Below are positions 46,476 through 61,077 of a DNA stretch of 64,000 bases, piece after piece. The notes below the pieces were generated by a model. That model did not search any database, was not told where the DNA came from, and saw nothing but the letters and a program-made list of their open reading frames with translations. Position 1 is the first letter of the stretch. Every line of letters starts with the position of its first letter. The translations under genes were made by a program, and so were the position numbers. The stretch spans positions 8,786,446 to 8,850,445 of the forward strand of contig OY970829.1 of assembly GCA_963853835.1 (NCBI GenBank). Reading direction: 5' to 3'. Source of the stretch: Calendula officinalis (lineage: Eukaryota > Streptophyta > Magnoliopsida > Asterales > Asteraceae).

Positions 46476-47654
46476 CCGATATCGCTTGTACAAATAGGAA
46501 GATCGAAACTTAACCCACAACATGTACATTTGTAAAACAAAACTGAAATTAAACAAATTTAATGGAAACAAGAGATAAAAATTAAAAACCCTATTATAAC
46601 ACACACCCAAACTCAATTCTGTTTCCTATTGCAGCTAACAACACTGGTAGGGGGAAAACCTGATTTACGTGGCCCGTTTTAAATCAAATGGATCAACCAA
46701 CCGAAACTGTTTTGAGTTAAACTAAAAATTACCCGTTTTCATCTAACAAACATTTAGTTAAAAGGAACTGACAGCATGTAATTTTTCGTAGTAAAACATA
46801 GTTTTGTAAATATTGATTAATTAGAGATATTGCTTGTAGAAATAGAAAGATCGAAACTTAACACACAACATGTAATATTTTAAAACAAAACCGAAAATAA
46901 ACAAATTTAATGGAAAGAAAAGATATACCCGAAATTGTTTCAATTTAATCACTGCTCTGTACTTCTTCTTCCTGTTCAAACAAAACGAAAATTTACAAAG
47001 ACAAAACAATTTAACCGCCTTTAAAATATAGAGAGATTTCGAATTAAAAGACCAAAATTAAACATACTTACCTGAAATTTGTAGCTGGAGAATGCATATG
47101 CAAATGAAAATTTACCCCGTCTGATGTTATGTTTATAAGGTGATGAAACGTGTGTCGTTTAAGTAAGGTAGCTTAAGCAATAATCGAGTAGGTTACACTT
47201 GTTTGGCTGAATTTGCACAATCGAGGATGGCATATGAACAGGTTAATTGCATAATCGAGGTATTGGATTGTTCGTCTCCGGCATATGTACAGGTGGCTTA
47301 AGCAATGGCGATGAAGTAAATGATGTATGGTCCTTAGACTAAACGCACAAAACTGGTTCATCAATATTGTGTATTTATAATGGTTGAAGCAATCGAGAAG
47401 GATATTGAAGATGAGTCGCTTGACTTGAATCGAAGAGGCTCCTCGATTCTGTCATTTTATAATGGTGGTTTCGAGTAGGGTATTCCAACAGACGATGAAG
47501 GCGTGAAGGAACTGACATGATTGCTGGGCGGCGTAACCTCAAAGGTATTCAAATTTTGTTTTTTAAATTTCATTTTTGAAAAGGCTGAATAGTTTTGGTG
47601 GGCCGGTACTTAAAGGAATAAAATATTTGTGTTTTGGGCACTTAATACAGTCGT

Positions 47655-47825
47655 ATGCTAGCGCAGTTGGTTTGCCTGTTGTCATATGACCTGAAGGTGC
47701 AGGGTACGAATCCCATCTTGTTCATTTTTTTAACAAAAGTCAAAAATTCCAAAAATAGAAAGAATTTGGCTGAATTTTCAGCCGCCTATTTAAGGAAATG
47801 TCCTAAATGCTTTATAAGTAGTAGA
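47655..47825 (+). repeat. tRNA-like module at the 5' end of Helitron C, pointing outward
   Basis: A TAGCGCAGTTGG A box and GGGTACGAATCCC B-box region (one base off consensus) surround a CAT anticodon-like triplet. A T7 run and the hairpin TTGGCTGAATTTTCAGCC follow, then the Helitron 5' end. Head resembles a tRNA-Met. Confidence 0.6.
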
Positions 47826-48008
47826 TATATAAGTGTTATCTATACATATATGTATACATGCATGAATGACATCCATGCAAACCAATATTTGGGGATCCCT
47901 CATCAAATACATTAATGTGTCTTCCATTATCATTTCATTTCAAAAATCAATGGTTTAGATTGAGTTCGGCTGGTTCTGTAGCCTTAATTGGTTCTGATTC
48001 TAATTCAA

Positions 48009-48010
<2 letters not shown>

Positions 48011-48083
<73 letters not shown>
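48011..48083. repeat. (TA)n microsatellite
   Basis: About 35 TA units between the end of palindrome P1a and the next fold-back element. Confidence 0.95.
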
Positions 48084-48084
<1 letters not shown>

Positions 48085-48390
48085 TCCGATTCAACGCAGA
48101 ACCGTTTAAAAGTGCAGAACCGCAGAACCATCCTAATATCTAATGTTTTCTATGTTATACATAAGATATACATTTTCATACATGTTGTAACACATATACA
48201 CATCCAATGTTTCTAATTTTTTATACACATAATATATAAATATATTGTATAAATAATTGGAAACATTGGATGTGTAAATGTGTTACAGCGTGTATGAAAA
48301 ATGTACACCTTATGTATAACATAGAAAACATTGGATGTTAGGATGGTTCTGCAGTTCTGCACCTTTAAACGGTTCTGCGTTGAATCGGAC
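48084..48390. mobile_element. Fold-back element F, 307 bp, in (TA)n DNA
   Basis: GTCCGATTCAACGCAGAACC at the left is the inverse of the right end. The arms are about 145 bp each and well matched. (TA)n flanks both sides. No coding capacity. Confidence 0.85.
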
Positions 48391-48392
48391 CC

Positions 48393-49438
<1,046 letters not shown>

Positions 49439-49493
49439 TATATAGTGTAGAATTAGAATCAGAACCAATTAAGGCTATAGAACCAGCAGAACT

Positions 49494-49549
<56 letters not shown>
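49439..49549. repeat. Partial P1 arm and (TA)n between E1 and E2
   Basis: 49443-49496 matches the first 54 bp of palindrome P1; 49497-49549 is (TA)n. The same P1 start follows E2, so this block is part of a tandem duplication. Confidence 0.85.
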
Positions 49550-49551
<2 letters not shown>

Positions 49552-50457
49552 TGAGTTCCATTGAGAATTAATATATTAAGTGAGAATGTGAGAAGAGATC
49601 TCAGCCTCTCATCTCCTTCCAGCCCTCACGCGCGCGGTGGCATTTTTGTTATTAAGTCCAACTTTTCGGCCCACACGCGGTGGTATTTTTTGTAATTAAG
49701 TCCAACTTTTATGTCCCACATGCGGTAGCATTTTTGTAATTAAGTCCAACTTTTCTTTAATCATCTATGATTAAACTGGGCTTTGTAGAATATAAAGACT
49801 TTTAATCATCAATGATTAAACTAGTCTGGATTTTTTAAAAGATGCCCTTTAATCATCGATGATTAAACTTGGTGTAGTGTTTAATCATCAATTATTAAAC
49901 TTTTGAGATAGTTTTTAATCATCGATGATTAAACTGGGTGTAGTGTTTAATCATCAATTATTAAACTTTTGAGATTGTTTTTAATCATCGATGATTAAAC
50001 TTGGTGTAGTGTTTAATCATCAATGATTAATAGAACAATTTTGTCTTTAAAACCAAAGATGCTGTTTAATCATCGATGATTAAACTTGTGTCCGTTTTTT
50101 TAGATTCTTAATTCTTTATAAGATGTTGTTTAATCATCGATGATTAGCGTGTCTGCTTTCTTTATTATTTGATTGAATCAAACTTGGTATCGGAGATGCA
50201 TGAAATTGGTGTGTAATCATCGATGATTAAACTTTATCTGTGTAATAATCATAAGATGTTCTTTAATCATCGATGATTAAACTTGATAATGTGTTTAATC
50301 ATTAACGATTAAACTTGGGGTTGGGTTTAATCATCGATGATAAAACTAGCGCGTGAGACAGAAGAGTTGGACTTAATTACAAAAATGCCACCGCGCGTCT
50401 TTTTGCCTGATTCTCACATTCTCACCTAATATATTAATTCTCAATGGAACCCTCCCC
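49550..50457. mobile_element. Fold-back element E2, second copy of E1
   Basis: Near-identical to E1; I counted about eight differences over 0.9 kb. It carries the same 14 palindromes. The same 3' boundary (GGAACCCTCCCC then TATATAG) is present. Confidence 0.88.
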
Positions 50458-50466
50458 TATATAGTG

Positions 50467-50833
50467 TAGAATTAGAATCAGAACCAATTAAGGCTATAGA
50501 ACAGCAGAACTCAATCTAAACCATTGATTTTTGAAATGAAATGATCATGGAAGACACATTAATGTATTTGATGAGGGACCCCCAAATATTGATTTGCATG
50601 GATGTCATTCATGCATGTATACATATATGTATAGATAACACTTATGTATACATACATGAAAACATATACATATATGTATACATGCATGAATGACATCTAT
50701 GCAAACCAATATTTGGGGGTCCCTCATCAAATACATTAATGTGTCTTTCATGATCATTTCATTTCTAAAATCAATGGTTTAGATTGAGTTCTGCTGGTTT
50801 TGTAGCATTAATTGGTTCTGAAACTAATTCAAC
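50467..50833. mobile_element. Palindromic element P1, copy b, uninterrupted
   Basis: Two arms of about 170 bp in inverse orientation meet at a centre with GATAACACTTATGTATACAT. Start TAGAATTAGAATCAGAAC and end GTTCTGAAACTAATTC pair. It is the unbroken counterpart of the copy split by Helitron C. Confidence 0.88.
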
Positions 50834-52226
<1,393 letters not shown>

Positions 52227-52438
52227 TAAGCGATGGACATGCACCGATTGCTTGGTACCTCCGGACCAGTGACTCGCGACGGCACAAAGACGATGATTTT
52301 TGTGACTTATTGGCAGTGTCAACGTAGAAGTCACCCTAAATAAGAAATTAACATCACGAACAGAAGATATTATCATAAATTCCATCAGCGTCCCGTACTT
52401 AGATCATCAAAATTCAATGATCCAGAAAAGATTACTAA

Positions 52439-54390
52439 GGCCTCTCCCAACCCTACACATCACTAACCCATCACTAAACTCATCACTAGCGCCACATCAT
52501 CGCATTCTTACTGACGCGCTACTGACACGGCCGTGCCAACCCTACACATCACTAACCCATCACTAAACCCATCCTTTCCACATCATCATTTCTACATCAT
52601 CATTTTAGTTAATAAAAAAACACATTACATTAAATAAAAACCATTACATTAATAATAAAAATAAAAATAAAAACATTACAATTAAAAAAAACACGATTAC
52701 GGAAAAAAAAAACAATACGAAAAAAAAAACATTACGGAAAAAAACAATTAACGTTGACTGAAGTTTGGCGGGAGGGTCCAAATGTGTTCGATTAAGGCAT
52801 TGCGAAGTTTATGATGCACAACTCGATCACGTATCTCCTTCTCAATACGCAATTGGGCTGCAACCCGTTCGTGCCATGTACGTTGTGGGTGATTTTCCGG
52901 GTTAGCGGTATAGTCTTCTTCGATTGGACAAATTGCGCGGCCGTTATCTTCCGTAATCATGTTGTGTAATATCACACAAGTGTACATGATCCGTCGTATT
53001 TTGTTCACACTGTATGGTCGTGTCGGGTTTTTAATGATTGCCCACCATCCTTGAAGCACTCCGAAAGCTCGTTCGACATCCTTCCTAGCGGATTCTTGGA
53101 ACCGCTTGAACATCATGTTCTTTTCTTCAATTGGGCAGTTAAATGACTTGACAAGCGTTGCCCATTCCGGATAAATCCCATCAGCTAGATAATAACCCTT
53201 CGTAAATTGCTCACCCGAAATAGTAAACGGAACTACGGGAGACCTGTCTTGCCTTATTTCATCAAACAAATCTGATTCGTTAAGGACGTTTATGTCGTTA
53301 TTCGAACCCGCCGGGCCAAAGTACGCATGCCATATCCACAAATCGTATGACGCAACAGCTTCAAGCATTATTGTGGGACATCCTTGATCACCACGTGTGT
53401 ATTGGCCTTGCCATGCTGTTGGACAATTTTTCCAAGGCCAATGCATACAATCAATGCTACCAAGCATCCCAGGAAAACCATGTATCTCTTGATGTTTGGC
53501 ATGTAAACGTTGGACATCATGAGTTGTTGGTTTTCGCAAAAACTCAGTCGAGTATAGATGGAATATACATTTACAAAAGTTGTCCAAACAATTGTACGCT
53601 GTTTGTTGACCCATGTGTAGGTACTCATCAAACAAATCAGCGGCACAACCGTACGCCAATTGACGTATGACAGAGGTACACTTTTGAAATACATTAAAAC
53701 TGGGGTAACCCGTAGCATCTCTCTTTTGACGGAAATAATCAAAATACGACGGTAGTTGACCCGGTGGATTATAAAAATGTATAGCCTGGCATATACGGAT
53801 GAACAAAGGTTTCGACATGCGAAACCGTCTTCGGAAGTAATCCAGGGGGAAAACGGAATTGTCGGCAAAGTAATCATTCCATAAACGTTCAGCAGCCGCA
53901 ACGCGATCTCTTGGTATATATCTTCGTGGTGCTCTTGGCACGGTGGAATTTTCAGCTTCTTCTTGATCCAGATAATCAAGCCTTTCAATAGTTTGGTTCA
54001 AATCGAAGACGGCTGTTACATTAACATAATCTTGCCAGTAATCATCGGCGTCATCGTTTGGATCCATTGAGTGAGAGAGAAAATATGAAAATTGGGAAGA
54101 GAGGAAGTATGTGATTGTGAGAAAATAATGTGATTGTGTGATTAAAATGGTAGAGTGTAGTGGGTTTTATAGAGGTTGTGTGTAATATTAATTATTTGTA
54201 TTAAAAAAAAAAATTTAATTTGAATTCATTTCGGACGCTCCACCCGGACCCACCTCCCTCGACGCCTTCATCACGACGCGTCCTCACCACGACGAAGTAT
54301 GCACGACGCCGGCCACGACGGCTCGGTGCCAACGCCGTCGTGGCTCGACGCAGCTCGACGCGTCCCCCCGACGTGCCGTTGGCACGGGTC
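52439..54390 (-). mobile_element. PIF/Harbinger transposon with transposase, 1952 bp
   Basis: The left end GGCCTCTCCCAACCC and the right end GTTGGCACGGGTC are imperfect inverse repeats. TAA flanks both sides (52436-52438 and 54391-54393). One large ORF is present. The second ORF (Myb/SANT-like) usual in this superfamily is not seen. Two deletion derivatives lie at 20088 and 60323. Confidence 0.88.
52748..54067 (-). CDS. PIF/Harbinger-type transposase (HARBI1-like DDE)
   Basis: An open frame of 439 codons. The N-terminus (1-90) is acidic, then an RRRFRMSKPLFIRICQAI segment that is the usual DNA-binding-like start of plant PIF transposases. The catalytic core has D in MLGSIDCMHWPWKNCP, D in KGYYLADGIYPEWAT and E in ARKDVERAFGVLQGWW, with GPAGSNNDINVL between. 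These match the DDE nuclease family. The tail has RIMYTCVILHNMITED. The protein would cut at the TAA-flanked ends. No stop or frame change is seen. Activity would probably need the missing partner protein from elsewhere. Confidence 0.92.
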   Translation of the reverse strand: MDPNDDADDYWQDYVNVTAVFDLNQTIERLDYLDQEEAENSTVPRAPRRYIPRDRVAAAERLWNDYFADNSVFPLDYFRRRFRMSKPLFIRICQAIHFYNPPGQLPSYFDYFRQKRDATGYPSFNVFQKCTSVIRQLAYGCAADLFDEYLHMGQQTAYNCLDNFCKCIFHLYSTEFLRKPTTHDVQRLHAKHQEIHGFPGMLGSIDCMHWPWKNCPTAWQGQYTRGDQGCPTIMLEAVASYDLWIWHAYFGPAGSNNDINVLNESDLFDEIRQDRSPVVPFTISGEQFTKGYYLADGIYPEWATLVKSFNCPIEEKNMMFKRFQESARKDVERAFGVLQGWWAIIKNPTRPYSVNKIRRIMYTCVILHNMITEDNGRAICPIEEDYTANPENHPQRTWHERVAAQLRIEKEIRDRVVHHKLRNALIEHIWTLPPNFSQR

Positions 54391-54429
54391 TAATAGAAAC
54401 ACATGATAACATGTAATTTACTCATGTCG

Positions 54430-56558
54430 TGTAACGCCCTGATTTCTCGGTAATATTTTATTACCTTTTAATTAATTAAATTACGTTTTATTAATTTATT
54501 AATATTATGTGATTAAATGTATCTTTATTAGTTATCAATTTAAACGTGCGACGTTTCGTTTTAAATAATTAAAGCACATCATTTCGAGAATTTAATATTA
54601 TGTATGACATTTATTATTGGGCAGTGTTTTTATTTTATTTTATCCCGTGACGTCTACATCTATTCAGAGTTTGGGGTGTTTCCGTGTTCGAGTTGAGGCC
54701 GGCCGGAGACCAAGGCTGAATAGATAATGTCTTGGCGGTGGCATGTGACAGTCTCCAACCATACTTCATAATTTTTATTTATTATCGAATAATATTAGAA
54801 CTACACAATTCTTCATTCGATCTTGCTGCGTCTAAACAGTGTGAGGTGTTTCGTGAAGTATTTGGTTCGTGCTGTGGTGTTTCAAGTGTCTATACCTCGT
54901 ATTTGATTCGTAGGGTATACTCTCTAACCCTTTTATTTGATATTTTTGGTTATTGTTTAAACCGTTTCATTCGTTTTTTTTAGTCATGAGTTTGTGGTTC
55001 GGGTTTTAGCCACTGAATTTTATAAGTGTCGGGTTTGTGTTGGATAAAAGTCTTTCGTTTATAACTAGACGTTTTATTAATCGAGAAATGGAAACCGAAC
55101 CTTAAGGTTCTTGGGTTCCTTAAAGCGGGAAGTTTTTAATAAGAGAATTAATTAGATTTTGTGAAAATGAGATTCTGTGATAAAATGGGTTTCGGGGCTG
55201 TTGGGTGCCTCGGGATTTAACTGGTTGATGTCGGGTTGGAAAACGAGTTTTATTCAACATGCTGAATTTTCTAACAGAATCTGTCCCCCGAGTTTAGGTC
55301 TGTTTTTGACACACTTAAAATACGTTTCTGGATTTTTGGCTCGCGATGGTCTCTAGTTTTCTGAGTCCTCTTTCCGTTGCCGCTGACGTCTCGTCAATCT
55401 GATTTACCGTTTAAAAGTTATGACTGTTTTATTTAGCTGCTATCAGAATTTCTATCCGTTCCGTTATTCTGTTTTGTGAGCCTGTTTGAGACCCTTAGGG
55501 TCGGAATTTGGGCAGAAGCCACTTGACAATGTTTTGTAGTATTCTGAGTCCAGTTTCCGTGGTTAAAATTTGGGGCAAATCTAGTGAACGGTTTGAGAGT
55601 TATGGGAGTTTCCGTAGGAGTGCTGAGTGCTGTTATATTCTGCTGAGAATAGCTTGGAGTCAAATTCTAACCCGAGTTCCATTATGCATTGTAGGACCTT
55701 CTAGGACCTGAGTGGAGACTCCCTTTCGTGCCGAGGATTATCTAGGAGCTTACGCTTACCTGAGGTGGGTAATCTCACTATAAACTTGTACTTACTTTCG
55801 ATTCATGATTATGTGTTATATGTTATGAATTGTCTTGTTGATTGAGCTTGAGTATTGGTTGTGCGATTTATCTGAGTTACCTGTGATTTGAGTTATTTGT
55901 GATCTGAGTTCTGAGTTCTTGAGTTAAAACATTATACATAATATACTTGACTTGACACCGAAGAGCACTGGTGTCAGATGTTTGTCTTGGCACCGAAGAG
56001 TACTGGTGCCAGACGTTTTGACTCAACACCGAAGAGTACATGTGTTGAGCCTTGAGTGGTGTGAGGCGGGTCGAGGTTGATCTCTCAGCCCAAGTCACAC
56101 CGGCGCGCTATATAAATTAAAATCTGAGAAATAAACTTTAGTAATTGAGAATTGAGTAGAGTCTTTAGGGATCACTTATGTGACTTGAGTTGTTTGTATT
56201 TATTTATTTATTTTGATATTATTCACTCAGCGGTGGCTGACCCTAAACACTCCCCCCCATTTTGCAGGTACTAGAGCAAGTGCATTGGATGAGCTATTAC
56301 TCGATGAGCTTTTATGGATTTGGATACCAAACGTTTATTTTGAGTCAAAATTATTTTATTTTGAGTCAAAATTATTTTATTTTGAGTCAAATGTTTTTAA
56401 AACAATTATTTTATTTATTACGCATTTAAAACCCATGAGACGGTTTATTTTTATTTTAATGAGATGAGACCGTTTGTTTACTTGTACTTTTGGGAAAATG
56501 ATTATTATAATTATTTAAAATTTTTTAAATTTTCCATGATTTTTTTTTGAATGTTACA
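54430..56558. mobile_element. Solo LTR, 2129 bp
   Basis: It starts TGTAACGCCCTG, ends GAATGTTACA and is flanked by the 5-bp duplication TGTCG (54425-54429 and 56559-56563). No coding region, PBS or second LTR is seen. Inside are three copies of a CACCGAAGAG unit (55950-56055) and a triple TTATTTTGAGTCAAAATTA repeat (56335-56395). Orientation is not certain. It probably arose by LTR-LTR recombination of a large Ty3 element. Confidence 0.8.
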
Positions 56559-56563
56559 TGTCG

Positions 56564-58983
56564 TATAACAATTCACAACCGAAATCGAAAGACGAAAAAA
56601 AAGCGATAAACAGAAAACCTAAAACGTTCGGCAAAAAATTAAGCTGAAAAGGGAGATGAATTTAGAAGAAAACAGTACCTGAAGATGGTGGAGTGTAGTG
56701 TAGTGACGCTGGAGCTTTTATACGTTCTGAGTTGAGAATGCGAAACGACGAATTCGATTTTTTCAACAACTTTTCAGTTTCTTGAATGAAAGGCCGAAAT
56801 GGGGGTTAATAAACGCTGATGGAATTATCAGATAATGGGCCGGGCCTAAAACTTAGAGCATGTTCTGGGCTATTATGGCCTGTTGCCAATAGTCTCGTAG
56901 TCTGTCTCAGAGTCTCGGGTGCTCATCTACAAATTACAACTCTACAAGGTATCTAGGTTTTCTTTTTTAAATTATTTTTTATCTTAAATTTGGTTAAGTT
57001 GTTAAGATTAATAATAGTTACGCGTTATTAGGGATGAGATATAGAACCGGAAATTTATATCTGTATTTGCACTAAACCAGAACTGGTTAGATTCCCAGGT
57101 TCTTTTATAATTTATATTTTATTTTAAATTTGGTAAAGTTGTTAAGACTAACAATAGTTGTATGTTATTAGGGATGTGATATAAAACCGGTAATTTGTAC
57201 GGTACCTGTACTGGACTAGAACTAATTATAATGGTGTTTGATTGAACCGTGTAACTAAAGAATAATAAAAGAAATAAAAAAGAAAAATAAATAAGTTAAT
57301 AGAGTAAATTTTATGGATGATCCTTCTGGTTTACCACTCATTACATACGTAGTCTTTTATCTTTGCTTTATTATAAAAGACCAAAAGATAGTTTCATTAT
57401 TTAAAATTTTTTAATGGCTGTAAGAACCATCAATTTAACAAACTTCATACACTAGAGATGTCTAGTGCAATAAACAAACTTATAGGATTGATGTTGCAAC
57501 AAACTACATGGACCTTTGATATAATCTGCTCTAAAATAAAATAAAGTTTCAAATCTACAAAAATACTGATACAAAATATTCACTTTAATAAATAAATGAG
57601 AATAAAGCAAAAAAAAAAAAAGGTTCAATCATCCTTGCCCGACCTGATTTATGGGTAACTCGTTTGGTTCAAAGCAGTTGATGAACAAACTTTTTACCCG
57701 GTTGATTCGGCTCGACATACTTTCTGTTTCCCGACTCGACCGACTGGTCCAACTCAGATTTTAAAACATTGATTAAACGCTAAATCAACCAAAGTTTTGA
57801 TAAAACTATTAGGCAAATATAATTATAAGTGTTTGAGGATTAAAATACAATTAATCTTTAATTTAATGTGATTTAGCCTTAAATAATCGCATGCATCCCG
57901 CATTTAACTTTACATGTTCTTTTGTGACATTTTCCATTTTGTATGTGTGCAGCTTTCAGGTTTACAATAAAAGCTAGCTATTAGCTCAAACTTATAGTTA
58001 GTCCAGCCAAACATATAATCCTCACAAACACTAGTACTGACAACGTGAAGTAAAATATAGGCTTTTTATGTTCAAGTTTAATACTTCTTCTTTATTTGTA
58101 AATCGACTCTATGGTACTAAAATGTAAGTTCTGCATATTTGTAGCTTTTTTATCTGAATAGTGGATTGATTGACTCATGATCATGGGTTGCACATGGATG
58201 TAGGGTATACATATAAAGTACGTCAACAGTTTATGTGTCGTATTGAAGTGATCAATGCAACAAAAAATGCAAAAGCTCACTTTCTTGCAACTTGCAACAA
58301 TCAACCTTTATGGCTATTTAGATGTTAGAAAATGATAAACAAAACCTCCTCAATACGTGACTATCCTCACTATCCGCAATACCATGTTCATTTTCGTACA
58401 TTTTAAAATAAAACCAAAGAGCCTAGCCCGAAAAGTTACAAACATTCAAAGCATACAAGATGCATGCAAAGGCTCACGGACCGCAAAAAACAAAATACTG
58501 ACATCGACTAACCAACCGACATCAACCAGGCAATGATATAAACGATAAACAGACACCAACCGAGATTACAACAACATAAATTACCTTGATCTCATCTTGT
58601 ACACTTTCACTTTGTCTATAAAGTTAATGCAAGGGATAATTCGGGCAAGTTAGCTATTTGACTTGCTTCCAAATCCAATTGCAAAACTAATATTGATTTG
58701 CATATAGTCTAATAAAGCATATAAGTATAGAAAGTAGAAATACATACATTAGCATGTATGTAAACAAAAAGAATACACATCAAGGTTGCAAAGATTCTCT
58801 TATATCTACTACCCTCTATAACCAATTAACTATATTTTCTAATTTACCATCGATATTTATGTTCTAATTCGTAAAGGGGCACGTGAGAGGAAATTTGAGA
58901 ACTTTGTGCACATATCACATTTTTTTAACAAAAACCCAAGCCAATTTTCGAAAGCTAAAAATAATCTACAAAATCCCAATTTT
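56564..58983. other. Intergenic DNA
   Basis: No gene supported. A minus-strand donor-like CTTCAG/GTACTG at 56680-56690 and a GC-balanced patch (56560-56760) could be a leader exon of an unknown gene. The rest is AT-rich. Confidence 0.35.
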
Positions 58984-59381
58984 CTACACCAAAAGATCTA
59001 GATCTTTATCAAGTTTTTTTGGTTGAAGAAAAACAACGGAAGATGACGATGTTTGATTCTCTTGTGTGTCACGTGGGAATTCCGAGAGCATCTGAACAAC
59101 CTCTCTCATTGTCGGTCTTTCAACACTATTTTCTTGAATACATAGCATAGCGATTAAGAACAAATGCATCGCTTCATCTTGAGGAACATTGACTAGCCTC
59201 GGGTCAATGATGCAATTGACTTCTTCTTTGCGACTTCTAGTTGATGTCCTAGCCCATTGTACAATATCTACACCATCACCAAATCCCCCCACTGGACGCT
59301 TACCCGTAATCAGTTCAAGAAGTACAACCCCAAAACTATAAACATCGCTCTTTTCGTCCACTCTTAGTGTATAAGCATATT
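58984..59381 (-). CDS. CLV1/BAM-like LRR receptor kinase, last exon only
   Basis: The exon begins after an acceptor (TTTATGCAG) at 59381 and reads EYAYTLRVDEKSDVYSFG, then GKRPVGGFGDGVDIVQWAR, RPTMREVVQMLSEFP and a Ser-rich tail ending DLDLLV. This is the C-terminal lobe of the kinase, subdomains VIII end to XI, and the tail. In CLV1/BAM receptors the only intron falls just here, before the EYAYTL sequence. The upstream exon with LRRs, membrane span and ATP site is not found to the right within 4.6 kb. Either the intron is very long, filled by the mobile elements described, or this is an orphan fragment. The exon itself has no lesion. Confidence 0.8.
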
Positions 59382-59599
59382 CTGCATAAAAAGAATAAAA
59401 AGTTTAATACGTGGAAAATATATACTATAAAAGACAAAGACTGTATTTAGCACGTGGAAAATAATGTGGATATCAGTCAACTTCGCAACAGACGAAATTG
59501 TGTATAGAGACATAGATCTGTTATCACATTTTGTGTTCAGTTGCGGTCAATGTCAGTTTTTTGACCGAGCCGGATCCCACCGTCCATTTTAGTATTTTA

Positions 59600-59625
59600 C
59601 TAGGGCACTGCTTCGGTGCAGTTAC
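59600..59625 (-). mobile_element. Possible Helitron 3' terminus, second family
   Basis: CTAG at 59600-59603 follows (minus strand) a GCACCGAAGCAGTGC hairpin and precedes T. The stem sequence differs from Helitrons A-C. No 5' end was found. Confidence 0.4.
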
Positions 59626-60322
59626 TCATAAAATTCTATTGGCTATGTCTAAATTCACTAAAAGTAAATTCATTGGTAAAAGTATCTTTCAGGAAAAGTC
59701 AATATCCTCTTCACCCAATCATATCTCCCTCATTTCTCTCTCTATTTTTTACTACGTATTATCTTTATCTTTCTCACTCTGCAACTTTTTTTTATCTCTA
59801 CTTCATCTCTCTTGCAAAGCAAAACCCAAATGAAGAAAAAAGAAGAAGATCACAGGTGGTGGTGGCGGAGATCCGTCCACCGCCGTTACGTCGTCGTTCC
59901 GCCGCCGTTCACCGCCGTTCACCGCCGCGCCACCACACCACCGCCGCTCCCATCTTGTCGTATTTTTCCGTCTCTCGATTCTGTCCCGCTCTCTCTCTCT
60001 CTCTCTCTCCGTATCTCTCTCTCTGCGTAACTCTTTCTCCCTCACTGTGTATCTCTCTGTGTGTCTCTCTCCGAATCTCTCTAATGTCTCTCTCTGAATC
60101 TCTCTATTGTCTCTCAGTTTGAAAGTTTCTGTAATATAACTATATGACAATGAAAATAATATCTAATATGGTATGATGTTACAATTCAAAAACACCCCTA
60201 AAATGATAGATTATTTGAAGACGAAGATGATCTTTGATGCTGAACATGTTAAAATTTTGACAATATTAAAATTTTTAGTATAATTTGAAAAAGTTAAATT
60301 CTTTTTATAAACAAAGTAATTA
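59626..60322. other. Intergenic or intron DNA with CCGCCG-rich and (CT)n tracts
   Basis: A GC-rich CCGCCGTTCACC patch (59872-59955) and a CT repeat (59988-60012) with later degenerate CTCTCT phrases. Frames here are biased by composition and not convincing. Confidence 0.4.
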
Positions 60323-60879
60323 GACCAGTGCCAACGACACGTCGGGGGGACGCGTCGGGGGGCGTCGAGCCACGACGGCGTTGGCACCGAGCCGTCGTGG
60401 CCGGCGTCGAGATGGGTCCGTCGTGCCGAGGACGGGCGTGGGAAGCCGTCGAGGAGAGAGGTGGAGGAGAGGTGGTGGAGCAGGAGAGAGAAGAAAGGAG
60501 GGGAAGAAGAAAAGGGAAGGGGTTGTACCTTGTACATTGTGCTTTTGAACTTGTACCTTGTGCTTTTAGACTTGTACCAGTTATGATTTTTTATAAAAAA
60601 ATGTTTCTTTTCTCAGTTATTATTTTATTTTATTTTATTTATATATTTGTTTTAATAATAAAAATATATTTTTATTTAAATAATGTATTTTAAATTAATA
60701 TAATTTATTTATTTTATAATTATTTAATTTAATTAAAAATGATGATGTGGAAATGATGGGTTTAGTGATGGGTTAGTGATGGGTAGGGTTGGCACGACCG
60801 TGTCAGTAGCGGGTCAGTAAGGATGTGATGACGTGACGCTAGTGATGGGTTTAGTGATGGGTAAGGGTTGGGAGAGGCC
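60323..60879 (+). mobile_element. Deletion derivative of the PIF/Harbinger element, 557 bp
   Basis: It starts GACCAGTGCCAACG and ends GTTGGGAGAGGCC with TTA on both sides. The GC-rich left part (GCCACGACGGCGTTGGCACC) matches the upstream end of the 52439 element, and the right part matches its other end (GGGTTTAGTGATGGG). The transposase is deleted. Orientation is opposite to the parent copy. Confidence 0.88.
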
Positions 60880-61077
60880 TTAGTTGGGAGTTAAATTGTT
60901 ATTAATTTACCTTTAAATTAATTTAAAGTTTCAAAAAACTTGAAAATTGAAAATATGGCATGTTGACAGTATTTTTCAGTAGTACTTTTCTTTTCACCAG
61001 TCAAAACACTCTTTCCAATATTTTTAAATTTGACTTTTTAGTGTATATAGCAGGACTCATTCTATTAGAGCATCCCC

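Larger units (their letters stand above)
45332..47825 (-). mobile_element. Helitron C, non-autonomous, 2494 bp
   Basis: On the minus strand it starts TCTACTACTTATAAAGCATT at 47825 and ends with hairpin and CTAG at 45332, between A and T. The interrupted palindrome fixes the ends. It shares its 3' end with Helitrons A and B. A 100-bp direct repeat (46488-46585 and 46828-46925) is internal. It has no Rep/helicase. Confidence 0.88.
45161..48010. mobile_element. Palindromic element P1, copy a, split by Helitron C
   Basis: The left arm 45161-45331 and the right arm 47826-48010 are inverse copies. The intact copy b lies at 50467-50833. Arms run from TAGAATTAGAATCAGAA to the central CATATATGTATA sequence. 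The insertion is close to the centre of the hairpin. No coding capacity. Confidence 0.85.

Noticed and set aside
59803..60150. Arg/Glu-rich 115-codon frame on the minus strand, and overlapping plus-strand frames
   Set aside because: They arise from (CT)n and CCGCCG tracts; no start context, domain or splice support.
60328..60693. 121-codon plus-strand frame
   Set aside because: It lies in the GC-rich part of a PIF/Harbinger derivative and matches no domain.
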